From: a virus
Reading direction: 5' to 3' (one strand)
DNA length: 37,485 bases
IMG/VR virus record: IMGVR_UViG_3300032265_000920
Span: 1-37,485 of that record
This document shows, piece after piece, positions 1 to 5,487 of this stretch (position 1 is its first letter; every line of letters starts with the position of its first letter). The translations under genes and the position numbers were made by a program. The notes below the pieces were generated by a model that was not told the origin of the DNA, searched no databases, and saw nothing but the letters and a program-made list of their open reading frames with translations.

Positions 1-123
1 CATAAGATAATATATATTTATAACCCTTTGCTTAATGGTGTCCTATGGATTGGCAGAATATTTTTAATCTGGTAGGTGGTGCAATATTAGCCGCTATAGG
101 TTGGTGGTGCAGACAAATCTGGG
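1..123. repeat. Left copy of 123-bp terminal direct repeat
   Basis: Bases 1-123 are identical to 37363-37485. The copy includes the AT-rich leader and the first 26 codons of the membrane-protein gene at 45, so the right end is a re-read of the left end. A circular or circularly permuted genome, or an assembler overlap on a circular molecule, explains this best. A true 123-bp terminal redundancy is possible but cannot be told apart from sequence alone. Confidence 0.95.
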
Positions 124-278
124 ATTCTGTCCAAGCACTTAAGGATGATGTCAAGAGAATTGAAATTGACCTTCCCACAAATTATGTAAAAAAAGATGAC
201 ATGACTGTTCGATTTGACAGAATTGAGGTTTTGTTAGATAAACTTTATGAAAAACTAGAGCAGAAAGCAGATAAATGA
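45..278 (+). CDS. Small membrane protein of lysis cassette, holin candidate
   Basis: 77 residues. A hydrophobic segment at about residues 8-24 (LVGGAILAAIGWW) is followed by a charged helical tail with heptad-like spacing and ends in KLEQKADK. Proteins of this plan (one N-terminal membrane helix, then a motif like LPTNYVKKDD) commonly sit directly upstream of phage lysozymes. The stop overlaps the endolysin start as ATGA (275-278), so translation is coupled. The position and single membrane segment fit a holin or pinholin partner of the SAR endolysin, but there is no diagnostic motif, so the role is inferred from context. The ribosome-binding site is weak. The gene crosses the contig junction region. 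Confidence 0.8.
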   Translation: MDWQNIFNLVGGAILAAIGWWCRQIWDSVQALKDDVKRIEIDLPTNYVKKDDMTVRFDRIEVLLDKLYEKLEQKADK

Positions 279-730
279 ATCGCACAACTGCCGCATCTAT
301 TGTTGCAAGTGCTTCAGTTTTAGTTGGTATTGCTATGCATGAAGGCTACAAAGACAATGCCTATCAAGATACTGCTGGTGTAGCTACAGTAGGATTTGGT
401 CAAGCTGATGGGGTCAAGATGGGCGATAAAACTGATCCTGTAAGAGCCTTGATAAAATTAGAGCAAAGCATAGACGATCATGCGAAGGGCATGAGTAAAT
501 GCATCAAAGTTCCTGTTAGCCAGAATGAATATGATGCCTATTTAGATTTTACCTACAATGTAGGAGTTTTTGCATTTTGTACTTCAACCCTTAATAGAAA
601 GCTAAATGCTGGAGATTATGATGGTGCTTGCAAAGAATTATTAAAATGGGATAAAGCTGGTGGCAAAGTGGTTGCTGGATTGGCTAATCGCAGACAGGAA
701 GAATACAATAAATGCATCAAACCAAATTAG
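275..730 (+). CDS. Endolysin, GH24 lysozyme with N-terminal SAR segment
   Basis: 151 residues. It hydrolyses the N-acetylmuramic acid to N-acetylglucosamine bond of peptidoglycan. The T4-lysozyme triad is visible as E23 (HEGY), D32 (YQDTAG) and T38 (ATVGFG), with the same spacing as E11/D20/T26 of T4 lysozyme. Residues 5-20 are weakly hydrophobic and rich in Ala, Ser and Val, as in signal-anchor-release endolysins such as that of phage 21, so Sec export without a classical holin hole is likely. The gene lies between the membrane protein at 45 (ATGA overlap) and Rz at 737. SAR release has not been shown; it rests on the weakly hydrophobic N-terminus. Confidence 0.95.
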   Translation: MNRTTAASIVASASVLVGIAMHEGYKDNAYQDTAGVATVGFGQADGVKMGDKTDPVRALIKLEQSIDDHAKGMSKCIKVPVSQNEYDAYLDFTYNVGVFAFCTSTLNRKLNAGDYDGACKELLKWDKAGGKVVAGLANRRQEEYNKCIKPN

Positions 731-736
731 GCTTTT

Positions 737-1135
737 ATGATTGATTATGCAAAATTGGCTATTATCATTAGTGTTGTTCTTGCTATTTTTGGTAGTGGCT
801 TTTGGGTGGGCAATTCACGATATACTCGCTATAAAGCAGAGGTTGAAATTATCGCCAAAACACAAGAAGCCCATGTAGAATCAATCCAAAAGCAACATGA
901 ACTTATAAAGAAAGCCGCTGATGAAGAATATACCGCTAAACTTGCTTTATTGCGTCAGTATTATGCTAATGGGGTGCGCCAGCCCAGTTCCAACAGTTTG
1001 TCCGGCTTATCCACAACCGCCAGCATCGCTAATGCAACCACCGCCTACAATGTTTTTGCTGGACAATGTAGTGAAACAACCTTAATGCTTGTAGAACTTC
1101 AAAAATTTATTGCTGAAGCCTATTCAGTAAAGTGA
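737..1135 (+). CDS. Rz-like i-spanin (inner-membrane spanin)
   Basis: 132 residues. One N-terminal transmembrane helix (about residues 5-25, LAIIISVVLAIFGSGFWVG) is followed by a long Lys/Glu/Gln-rich periplasmic helix at about 32-75, the usual Rz plan. It follows the endolysin by 6 bases, with AGG upstream of the ATG. The assignment is strongly supported by a proline-rich lipoprotein encoded inside it in another frame (921-1085), the classic Rz/Rz1 arrangement. Together the two would fuse inner and outer membranes at the last step of lysis, which points to a Gram-negative host. The last codons run into the folded RNA element that begins at 1134. Confidence 0.9.
   Translation: MIDYAKLAIIISVVLAIFGSGFWVGNSRYTRYKAEVEIIAKTQEAHVESIQKQHELIKKAADEEYTAKLALLRQYYANGVRQPSSNSLSGLSTTASIANATTAYNVFAGQCSETTLMLVELQKFIAEAYSVK
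921..1085 (+). CDS. Rz1-like o-spanin lipoprotein nested in Rz
   Basis: 54 residues, read in a different frame wholly inside the Rz gene, from ATG at 921 to TAA at 1083-1085. The N-terminus (MKNIPLNLLYCVSIMLMGC) is a short lipoprotein signal peptide ending in a lipobox L-M-G-C with the acylated Cys at residue 19. The mature part is proline-rich (ASPVPTVCPAYPQPP, then LMQPPP), as in lambda Rz1. It should be an outer-membrane lipoprotein that contacts the C-terminus of Rz across the periplasm. A nested o-spanin is a known arrangement; the short length and embedded frame make it easy to miss. Confidence 0.9.
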   Translation: MKNIPLNLLYCVSIMLMGCASPVPTVCPAYPQPPASLMQPPPTMFLLDNVVKQP

Positions 1136-1190
1136 CTGCCTGATAGGAAGATTCTGGGCAGTCGCAGAATCGTGAAGTAATAGTCCTATC
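1134..1190 (+). ncRNA. Putative structured RNA with nested stems and loop-loop pairing
   Basis: Three perfect 7-bp complementarities interlock. GATAGGA (1142-1148) pairs with TCCTATC (1184-1190). GATTCTG (1150-1156) pairs with CAGAATC (1165-1171) as an inner hairpin. The loop of that hairpin, GGCAGTC (1157-1163), is complementary to GACTGCC (1134-1140), which overlaps the Rz stop codon. The result is either a pseudoknot or two mutually exclusive folds. It lies between the convergent lysis and early operons. No T-tract follows, so it is not a simple terminator. I do not recognise an RNA family; a roughly HDV-like topology was tested and does not fit. Confidence 0.55.
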
Positions 1191-1202
1191 TGCTATTTAG
1201 GG

Positions 1203-1233
1203 TGGGTTACTCGCTAATTGGGTAATCATCCCA
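1203..1233. other. Second hairpin in the convergent intergenic region
   Basis: TGGGTTAC (1203-1210) can pair with GTAA (1222-1225) and CCCA (1230-1233), leaving a 4-base bulge and an 11-base loop. It lies just after the element at 1134-1190 and before the 3' end of the reverse operon at 1310. The rest of 1136-1309 is AT-rich and shows no gene on either strand. It may extend the RNA above or help separate the converging transcripts, but the pairing is imperfect. Confidence 0.3.
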
Positions 1234-1309
1234 AACTTTATATTTAACTGCTACTTGCCTGAAAGAATAAAGGTTTTTCAATTAAATATAAGTGCTTTCA
1301 CCCATAGAC

Positions 1310-1552
1310 TTAAAAGGGTATATCTTCTTCTATACCACCTAATGCTACAGCCTGTGGTGCATTTTCCCTTGGTTTTGGTTCTGCTAGAGAAATCCAACCA
1401 TCCCAAGTAACAGGGATAGCTTCTAATTTGATAGCCAAACCACCTTGTTTGGTATCGACACAAACACCAATTTTTTGCCAGCGGTTCTTTTCATTACCAC
1501 TTTTATCAGTATAAGTGCCATTTTTGACGATGCAATCGTATTTAACGCCCAT
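1310..1552 (-). CDS. Small SSB-like protein with acidic C-terminal tip
   Basis: 80 residues, the last gene of the reverse early operon; its start overlaps the end of the exonuclease gene (1542). The body (MGVKYDCIVKNGTYTDKSG, then W..IGVCVDTKQGGLAIKLE) has alternating strands like a small OB fold, and this kind of protein is common in phage recombination modules. The C-terminus EEDIPF closely resembles the DDDIPF tip by which bacterial SSB recruits partner proteins. I infer a phage single-strand-binding protein working with the exonuclease and annealing protein. The tip is visible; the OB fold is inferred. Confidence 0.8.
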   Translation of the reverse strand: MGVKYDCIVKNGTYTDKSGNEKNRWQKIGVCVDTKQGGLAIKLEAIPVTWDGWISLAEPKPRENAPQAVALGGIEEDIPF

Positions 1553-2228
1553 TATTTCTCGCTTTCAATTGTGTATAAAGTTGTTTAACTTCTTCTAAAA
1601 ACTCTTGAACTTCTGTTTCTATTTGCTGGATATATGCTTCATCCCTATCCAAGCGCACTACAAACAACTGCAACTCTGATGGCAGTCTAGGGTCAAAAGA
1701 TACAAAATCACACCATTTTGCCCCTGTACAAGCCATTTGAGTTTGCATTTGTGGGATATATTTTGATGGTGGAACTTCAGCCAACAAATATTCTATATGA
1801 GTAGAAGTGTTTGGGCATTTAATTTCCATTAAGCCATCAGCTACTAGCCCATCTGGACTACAACCGAACCATTCAATAGTAGGATGTGGCACAAAAGCTA
1901 CTTGATCTACAAATACTCCTTTAAAGGCTTCATAAGCCATTCTAGCAAGTGGTTCAGTTTCTGTACCCCAAGCCATTGCCGAATTGCTAAAACTGCTTGT
2001 AGGGGTGTTTGTGAGCCTTTCAACCACCAAATCCATTTTATAGTTCTTTCTGCCAGCAGATTCTCCAGATTTAATTTTGGATATGACATCAGCGACCCGG
2101 CTGGCTGTTACTTTGCCAAGCCGAATCTGATGCCATTCATCTGTGCCTTGTTTAACTTCTAAATCAATCATCCCAGCAAAAGGGATAGGTTCAGCATTAA
2201 GCCGATCTTCTGTTGTGAATGTAGTCAT
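1542..2228 (-). CDS. YqaJ / lambda-exonuclease family recombination nuclease
   Basis: 228 residues. It probably degrades one strand of double-stranded DNA from ends, leaving a 3' overhang for the annealing protein at 3273-3821. Family motifs appear in order: QGTDEWHQIRLGKVTAS at 27-43, WGTETEP at 87-93, SPDGL with catalytic D126, and MEIKCP with E135 and K137 of the PD-(D/E)XK site. Its start lies inside the end of the 62-aa gene upstream and its end overlaps the SSB-like gene. The length suits the YqaJ family. Confidence 0.95.
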   Translation of the reverse strand: MTTFTTEDRLNAEPIPFAGMIDLEVKQGTDEWHQIRLGKVTASRVADVISKIKSGESAGRKNYKMDLVVERLTNTPTSSFSNSAMAWGTETEPLARMAYEAFKGVFVDQVAFVPHPTIEWFGCSPDGLVADGLMEIKCPNTSTHIEYLLAEVPPSKYIPQMQTQMACTGAKWCDFVSFDPRLPSELQLFVVRLDRDEAYIQQIETEVQEFLEEVKQLYTQLKARNNGR

Positions 2229-2385
2229 ATTGTTTTATGGTTTCCTGTAATTGTTTTGCATATTTTGATGCCGCTTCTGCGGCTTTTCCTGCTCCATCCC
2301 AATCGCTTTTTAAACAAAGCAAATGACAATTTTTGATGGCACATTGTGTGTCTAAATAGAGTTCTGAGTAATCTTTAGTTTGCAT
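2197..2385 (-). CDS. Hypothetical 62-aa protein
   Basis: 62 residues, not recognised. It has a helical, Ala/Lys/Gln-rich second half (about residues 30-53) and two Cys at 15 and 20. The ATG at 2385 is preceded by a good AGGAAACC ribosome-binding site. The gene overlaps the exonuclease start by 32 bases and follows the 77-aa gene in the same direction. It is probably an accessory early protein. Confidence 0.7.
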   Translation of the reverse strand: MQTKDYSELYLDTQCAIKNCHLLCLKSDWDGAGKAAEAASKYAKQLQETIKQYDYIHNRRSA

Positions 2386-2585
2386 GGTTTCCTACTGTTA
2401 GTTGAAAAATAAATTGCTTCTTGAGGAATACATCTATTTTGTTTTTGCATTTCAATTGAATATTTTGGATCACAATCATCACAAACCGAAGCAACTTCAT
2501 GGGCATAATTTCTTGCATCCACCCATGATTGATATTTCTTTTTGGATTCAAAGCAAACTGGATACCAATCATTCTGCTTCATCAT
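2352..2585 (-). CDS. Hypothetical 77-aa Cys-containing early protein
   Basis: 77 residues. The aromatic N-terminal half (WYPVCFESKKKYQSWVDAR) leads to a VCDDCDPKYSIEMQKQNRC segment, whose CxxC plus later Cys could bind zinc. A similar W...CF.sk..Y..W..A plan occurs in many small phage early proteins, but I cannot name the function. It starts with two ATG codons (2585 and 2582) inside the end of the upstream gene and overlaps the next gene, so the operon is densely packed. A shorter reverse ORF in another frame here is a shadow. Confidence 0.75.
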   Translation of the reverse strand: MMKQNDWYPVCFESKKKYQSWVDARNYAHEVASVCDDCDPKYSIEMQKQNRCIPQEAIYFSTNSRKPCKLKITQNSI

Positions 2586-2772
2586 CTGGCATAGGGATAT
2601 GTTGATGTTGATGAATCAATTGGGTATCTTCCAATTCTGCTTGTTCCCATTTGGTCATAAATTCTTTGGATAGAGTATTGATTGCCGCCATCCAACCCAG
2701 TTCAAAATATTCTTCAGGTGCATAAACAGCCTTTGGTATTTTGTCAAATTCCTTTTGTGCAAATGGATTCAT
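2569..2772 (-). CDS. Hypothetical 67-aa protein
   Basis: 67 residues, not recognised. The N-terminal half (MNPFAQKEFDKIPKAVYAPE, then YFELGWMAAINTLSKEF) suggests an amphipathic helix; the tail has a HQHQH run and is acidic. The start overlaps the upstream stop by four bases (ATGA, 2769-2772), so it is translationally coupled. It belongs to the early reverse operon. Confidence 0.75.
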   Translation of the reverse strand: MNPFAQKEFDKIPKAVYAPEEYFELGWMAAINTLSKEFMTKWEQAELEDTQLIHQHQHIPMPDDEAE

Positions 2773-2981
2773 ACTTTATGCTTTCGCCAAATTTGTTGCA
2801 CTTTAGGATCAATAAATATAGCATCAGAATCATCAAGTGTCTTATTGCATTTTGATTTAAAATCAGACCATTTAGTTTTATAGCTTTCTTGTTCACTTGC
2901 TGGAACATAGCCATAAAGTTTTTTCCAGCGAATAGTAATGTCTGTGCTGGCAGGGGTATAAATATAATCGTTATTTAACAT
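2769..2981 (-). CDS. Hypothetical 70-aa protein
   Basis: 70 residues, rich in Lys, Trp and Tyr, with W.KLYGYVPASEQESYKTKW near the middle and a basic C-terminus (WRKHKV). It is not recognised. The basic character and place in a recombination operon would allow nucleic-acid binding, but no motif shows it. The 50-aa zinc-ribbon gene just upstream overlaps its start by 11 bases. Confidence 0.75.
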   Translation of the reverse strand: MLNNDYIYTPASTDITIRWKKLYGYVPASEQESYKTKWSDFKSKCNKTLDDSDAIFIDPKVQQIWRKHKV

Positions 2982-3123
2982 TTTTCTTGCTCCTATATTG
3001 TTGATCGGATTGCCTTTTTAAACAAACTGCACATTTCCAAACCTTTGTCTTATTTCTTACTACCAATTTAAAGCCTTCTGCTTCTCTTGATACTTGACAG
3101 CTAACACAAAACTTCTTTTCCAT
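2971..3123 (-). CDS. 50-aa double-CxxC zinc-ribbon protein
   Basis: 50 residues, from ATG at 3123 to TAA at 2971-2973. It begins MEKKFCVSCQVSREAEGF and continues VWKCAVCLKRQSDQQYRSKK, giving two CxxC knuckles about 25 residues apart, a zinc-ribbon layout with a basic tail. It fills what would otherwise be a gap, overlapping the 65-aa gene upstream by 23 bases and the 70-aa gene downstream by 11. It is probably a DNA- or RNA-binding early protein; the partner is unknown. Confidence 0.8.
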   Translation of the reverse strand: MEKKFCVSCQVSREAEGFKLVVRNKTKVWKCAVCLKRQSDQQYRSKKNVK

Positions 3124-3298
3124 CCCAACCTACTTTCAAATACTTATATTCTGATGCATCACATACTGCACTTAATTTTTTACAAACATCACACTTATCA
3201 AGCCAAATTCTGTAATCATGGTTTCTAGGTTTTTCTTGACCCCATTTTTCGCCACAATCAAAACAAACATTATCAGGTTGATCTTGTGCTAGTCGCAT
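3101..3298 (-). CDS. 65-aa zinc-ribbon protein
   Basis: 65 residues. NVCFDCGEKWG (about 10-20) and DKCDVCKKLSAVCDASEY (about 35-52) form two CxxC pairs, the pattern of a small zinc ribbon seen in phage early operons. It lies directly downstream of the DUF1071 gene (26-base overlap) and upstream of a second zinc ribbon at 2971-3123. A nucleic-acid-binding role fits the recombination module, but no catalytic residues are visible. Confidence 0.85.
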   Translation of the reverse strand: MRLAQDQPDNVCFDCGEKWGQEKPRNHDYRIWLDKCDVCKKLSAVCDASEYKYLKVGWDGKEVLC

Positions 3299-3821
3299 TT
3301 AGTTCTGCCTTTTTCTTTTCATAGGTTGGTTGAATTTGCTCTTTTTGTTTCTTAGTTTTCAACTCAGCCCATGCTAAACCAAAGACAGTTTTAAGTTCAT
3401 CGGCAGTTTTACAATCTTCCAGTTGCTGAATTATTTTATCTGCTGGTGATTCTTCTGGTTCATCCCAAAATTCATCGCCTGCATACAAGGATAATCCAAT
3501 ACCAGTACAAATTGCAATACACTTTACCAAACATCTTTTCATTGCTGAATTAACTTGCATTGCATTTGGGTTAAGTATTGCTTTGTTTGCACCATCTAGC
3601 ACTGGTAAATACTCAGTCATTTCTTTGCCAAAAGCAGTAACAGAACAACTAACCATCATAGTGCTATTAAAAGGAATTACATCACCATAAGACCAGTTTG
3701 CTTCTGGGTCATGTATCAACAATGTATCTACTGCATAAGTCCAAGGAAGGTATGTAAATCTTCCTTTCTTTTTTGTTTCACCAGATACATCTATTGTTCT
3801 AAGTTCTTTGTACTTGCTCAT
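3273..3821 (-). CDS. DUF1071 (Sak3-like) single-strand annealing protein
   Basis: 182 residues from ATG at 3821. A TTG nine bases further up (3830) is rejected because AAGGA lies at proper distance only from the ATG, which also overlaps the upstream stop as ATGA. DUF1071/Sak3 signatures are LPWTYAVDTLLIHDPEANW, TAFGKEMTEYLPVLDG, NPNAMQVNSAMKRCLVKC and GLSLYAGDEFW. Such proteins anneal complementary single strands in exonuclease/annealase recombination pairs, so this should work with the YqaJ nuclease at 1542 and the SSB-like protein at 1310. The C-terminal third is Lys/Glu-rich and helical. Confidence 0.92.
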   Translation of the reverse strand: MSKYKELRTIDVSGETKKKGRFTYLPWTYAVDTLLIHDPEANWSYGDVIPFNSTMMVSCSVTAFGKEMTEYLPVLDGANKAILNPNAMQVNSAMKRCLVKCIAICTGIGLSLYAGDEFWDEPEESPADKIIQQLEDCKTADELKTVFGLAWAELKTKKQKEQIQPTYEKKKAELNATSTRST

Positions 3822-4087
3822 GGCTGGCAATCCTTTTCTGCTTTAGATTCCCAATATTCATAAATGCAAGTAGAAACAATAACACCAATCATTTCTTTAT
3901 TATTGTTTTGTAGTGCATTGACTAGAGTATCCCAATGTGAACCAAAGAAAGCATCATTCAAAAAGGCTTCTTTAATATTTTCTTCTAGGTCTGGGTTATA
4001 TTCACCATTTAGCAACTCTGCAACTTCTTCTTCAAAGTCCTCATTATCTTCTGGCTCATAGTAGCGATCATGCATTGACATTCCCAT
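3818..4087 (-). CDS. Hypothetical acidic 89-aa protein
   Basis: 89 residues from ATG at 4087, chosen because GGGGATT lies eight bases upstream; a TTG at 4102 would give 94 residues and overlap the 24-aa ORF. The protein is strongly acidic near the start (EPEDNEDFEEEVAELLNGEY) with helical stretches after. The function is not recognised. Its stop overlaps the DUF1071 start, so the two are coupled and probably made in similar amounts. An acidic partner of a DNA-binding recombinase, or a DNA mimic, is conceivable but unsupported. Confidence 0.75.
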   Translation of the reverse strand: MGMSMHDRYYEPEDNEDFEEEVAELLNGEYNPDLEENIKEAFLNDAFFGSHWDTLVNALQNNNKEMIGVIVSTCIYEYWESKAEKDCQP

Positions 4088-4089
4088 GA

Positions 4090-4164
4090 TTAAAATCCCC
4101 AACCAAACATACAGCCAAGCAACATACCCAAAAGTATTACACCAATAATATCGACTTTATTCAT
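4090..4164 (-). CDS. 24-aa membrane micropeptide
   Basis: 24 codons from ATG 4164-4162 to TAA 4092-4090. After MNKVD the rest is one hydrophobic segment rich in Ile, Leu, Gly and Met ending GWGF, long enough for a single membrane helix. The start shares a base with the stop of the upstream gene (TAATG) and the next gene starts two bases beyond its stop, so the ORF exactly fills the space. That packing is the main reason to call it. Function unknown. Confidence 0.5.
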   Translation of the reverse strand: MNKVDIIGVILLGMLLGCMFGWGF

Positions 4165-4439
4165 TAGATGCTCCCAACTGGATTATAAGAATATTTTGAA
4201 AAAGAAATGCCAAAGGCTTTTCGATCTTCAAATACTACTTTATTTTTAGTGCCATCTAAGTAAGCATAGGTGCTAAATGCAAATGGGGATTCTTGATGCA
4301 ACTCTAACAAAACTAAATCAATTTGATGAACAATTGCATTTGTTTCGCCTAAAGAAAGTTCATTAAATCGATCTCTTGACATACCACTAGATGCTTTTTT
4401 AAGTTTAGCTTGTTGTTCTAAAGTTAATGGGTTTTTCAT
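4164..4439 (-). CDS. Hypothetical 91-aa protein
   Basis: 91 residues, not recognised. The helical N-terminal half (MKNPLTLEQQAKLKKASSGM, then RFNELSLGETNAIVHQIDLVL) is followed by a mixed strand region ending YSYNPVGSI. AGGATAAAAT precedes the ATG. It sits between a 58-aa gene (3-base gap) and the micropeptide (TAATG overlap) in the early reverse operon. Confidence 0.8.
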   Translation of the reverse strand: MKNPLTLEQQAKLKKASSGMSRDRFNELSLGETNAIVHQIDLVLLELHQESPFAFSTYAYLDGTKNKVVFEDRKAFGISFSKYSYNPVGSI

Positions 4440-4442
4440 ATT

Positions 4443-4619
4443 TTATCCTAATTGAATTTTTGTCCAGTTGTGTTTTTTTTCTTCAATACAATATGAAAAC
4501 CAAGCAAAATTGTGTTGGCTTTCAAGTTTTAATACTAATTGCTTTGCTTCTTGTTCTGAATAAACAGTTTTATAAAAAAAACCATTTTTATGAACATTGT
4601 ATGAGTAGATGTATTTCAT
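4443..4619 (-). CDS. Hypothetical 58-aa protein
   Basis: 58 residues from ATG at 4619 to TAA at 4443-4445, with AAGGA six bases before the start. It begins MKYIYSYNVHKNGFFYKTVY and ends KKHNWTKIQLG; rich in Lys, Tyr and Phe, one Cys, no recognised motif. It fits exactly between the 204-aa gene and the 91-aa gene. The product may be a small beta-alpha-beta fold. A forward ORF across the same bases is a shadow. Confidence 0.8.
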   Translation of the reverse strand: MKYIYSYNVHKNGFFYKTVYSEQEAKQLVLKLESQHNFAWFSYCIEEKKHNWTKIQLG

Positions 4620-4658
4620 TGTAATTCCTTGTAAGATGCCCCCGAAGGGGCTGGTTAA

Positions 4659-5273
4659 TTAAACTGCTTTAGGTCTTTGAATTAGGGTTTGCTTGACACC
4701 ATTGCGAACCCCATGCTCTTTAATACTGGTTTTTAATGTGACTGTTTCACCTTCTGATAATTCCCAGATTGATGAAGCATTACCTTTGTAGATTACAACA
4801 TTTTGTTCTGCATCTTCAAAAATAAACAATCCAATTATTCCAAAATGACTATTTAAATTAATTACTTTTTTTAATGTCAAAGTTAAAGTAATTTTTTCGC
4901 CAATAACCCCAATATGCTGTCTTTTGGCATCAATAAGGGCTTGCTTGCTTGCCCATTCAGCTTTACGAGCCGAATTAGCAATAATACATTTGCGTACAGC
5001 TTCAACTTGTTTTTCAGACAATTTGCCATAAGTAGCATAAGCAGAAGCTAATGAACCAACAAAACCTTCTTTGTAACATTTGAAGTTACCTTCATCATCG
5101 TAAACACGACCAGATGATAAAAACCCTTCAATATCAGCATAATCTTCATAAGTTTTGCAAAAAGTTTTATTAGCATTAGCAAGAATACGAGCATGAGTAG
5201 CTTTTCTATAAGCATCTTCATTTTCAATGATTGAACCCCATTGATAAGGTTTTTGGCTAATAGTGGCTTCCAT
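4659..5273 (-). CDS. First gene of early operon: helical plus OB-like domain protein
   Basis: 204 residues. The N-terminal 120 or so are helical and include GFVGSLASAYATYGKLSEKQ, a segment type common in phage DNA-metabolism proteins. The C-terminal 85 (IGEKITLTLTLKKVINLNSH onward, with KGNASSIWELSEGETVTLK and VKQTLIQRPK) read as a five-strand OB-like domain often found in phage and plasmid proteins. I infer nucleic-acid binding in recombination or replication. It is the first gene of the reverse operon, with AAGGA before the ATG and the palindromic control region just upstream. Confidence 0.8.
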   Translation of the reverse strand: MEATISQKPYQWGSIIENEDAYRKATHARILANANKTFCKTYEDYADIEGFLSSGRVYDDEGNFKCYKEGFVGSLASAYATYGKLSEKQVEAVRKCIIANSARKAEWASKQALIDAKRQHIGVIGEKITLTLTLKKVINLNSHFGIIGLFIFEDAEQNVVIYKGNASSIWELSEGETVTLKTSIKEHGVRNGVKQTLIQRPKAV

Positions 5274-5314
5274 TGTGATTCCTTGTTGGTTGTTGATGTA
5301 ATAACTTTAATACT

Positions 5315-5332
5315 AGATTTTGATTAAAATCT
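5315..5332. promoter_or_regulatory. AGATTTT/AAAATCT inverted repeat, operator or promoter part
   Basis: A perfect 7+7 inverted repeat with a 4-base spacer lies in the divergent region 5274-5545. On the reverse strand TTGATC (5345-5340) followed 17 bases later by CAAAAT gives a plausible sigma-70 promoter for the early operon running through this repeat. It overlaps the next palindrome by two bases, so binding at the two could compete. Confidence 0.4.
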
Positions 5333-5346
5333 TGACCTAGATCAAG
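5331..5346. promoter_or_regulatory. FNR/Anr-like palindromic box in divergent early promoter
   Basis: CTTGACCTAGATCAAG is a 16-bp near-perfect palindrome (one mismatched pair). Its core TTGAC-CTAG-ATCAA matches the TTGAT-N4-ATCAA consensus of FNR/Anr/CRP-family regulators at 9 of 10 defined bases. On the reverse strand TATTAA lies about 27-32 bases from the box centre, near the spacing of class II activated promoters. It may place early expression under host oxygen control, or be a phage repressor operator that looks similar. Confidence 0.5.
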
Positions 5347-5418
5347 AAAATGAAAAATAGTTATAAGCGTAAACCCTAATATTTGTTTCTCAAAGTTTAC
5401 AGATCAGGATATTTTCAA

Positions 5419-5447
5419 CAGATTTGTGGGTCATCAGGGTACTCAGG
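5419..5447 (+). repeat. 29-bp direct repeat, copy 1
   Basis: Identical to 5488-5516, starting CAGATTTGTGGG and ending GGGTACTCAGG. In one frame it reads CGSSGYSG, the motif of the tail fibre repeats, and 20 of 22 bases from 5428 match 32808-32829 in the fibre gene. It lies upstream of the nuclease-like gene at 5546. Confidence 0.85.
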
Positions 5448-5450
5448 CTA

Positions 5451-5483
5451 TTCTGCCTACCAGAAACACCAGAACAGGCAGAA
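5451..5483. other. Inverted repeat between the two 29-bp repeats
   Basis: TTCTGCCT (5451-5458) and AGGCAGAA (5476-5483) form an 8-bp perfect stem with a 17-base loop containing CAGAA motifs. It sits between the two 29-bp direct repeats, giving a symmetric repeat-hairpin-repeat layout in the leader of the forward early operon. It could be an operator, an RNA leader or a replication element. Confidence 0.45.
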
Positions 5484-5487
5484 CACC

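Noticed and set aside
1134-1190. HDV-like or hammerhead ribozyme
   Set aside because: The order of pairing strands does not match HDV (loop of the inner hairpin pairs upstream), and CTGATAG lacks the hammerhead CUGAUGA and GAAA core.
1278-1463. 61-aa reverse ORF
   Set aside because: Out-of-frame shadow of the SSB-like gene, with no family-like pattern.
2375-2572. 65-aa reverse ORF
   Set aside because: Shadow of the 77-aa gene in another frame.
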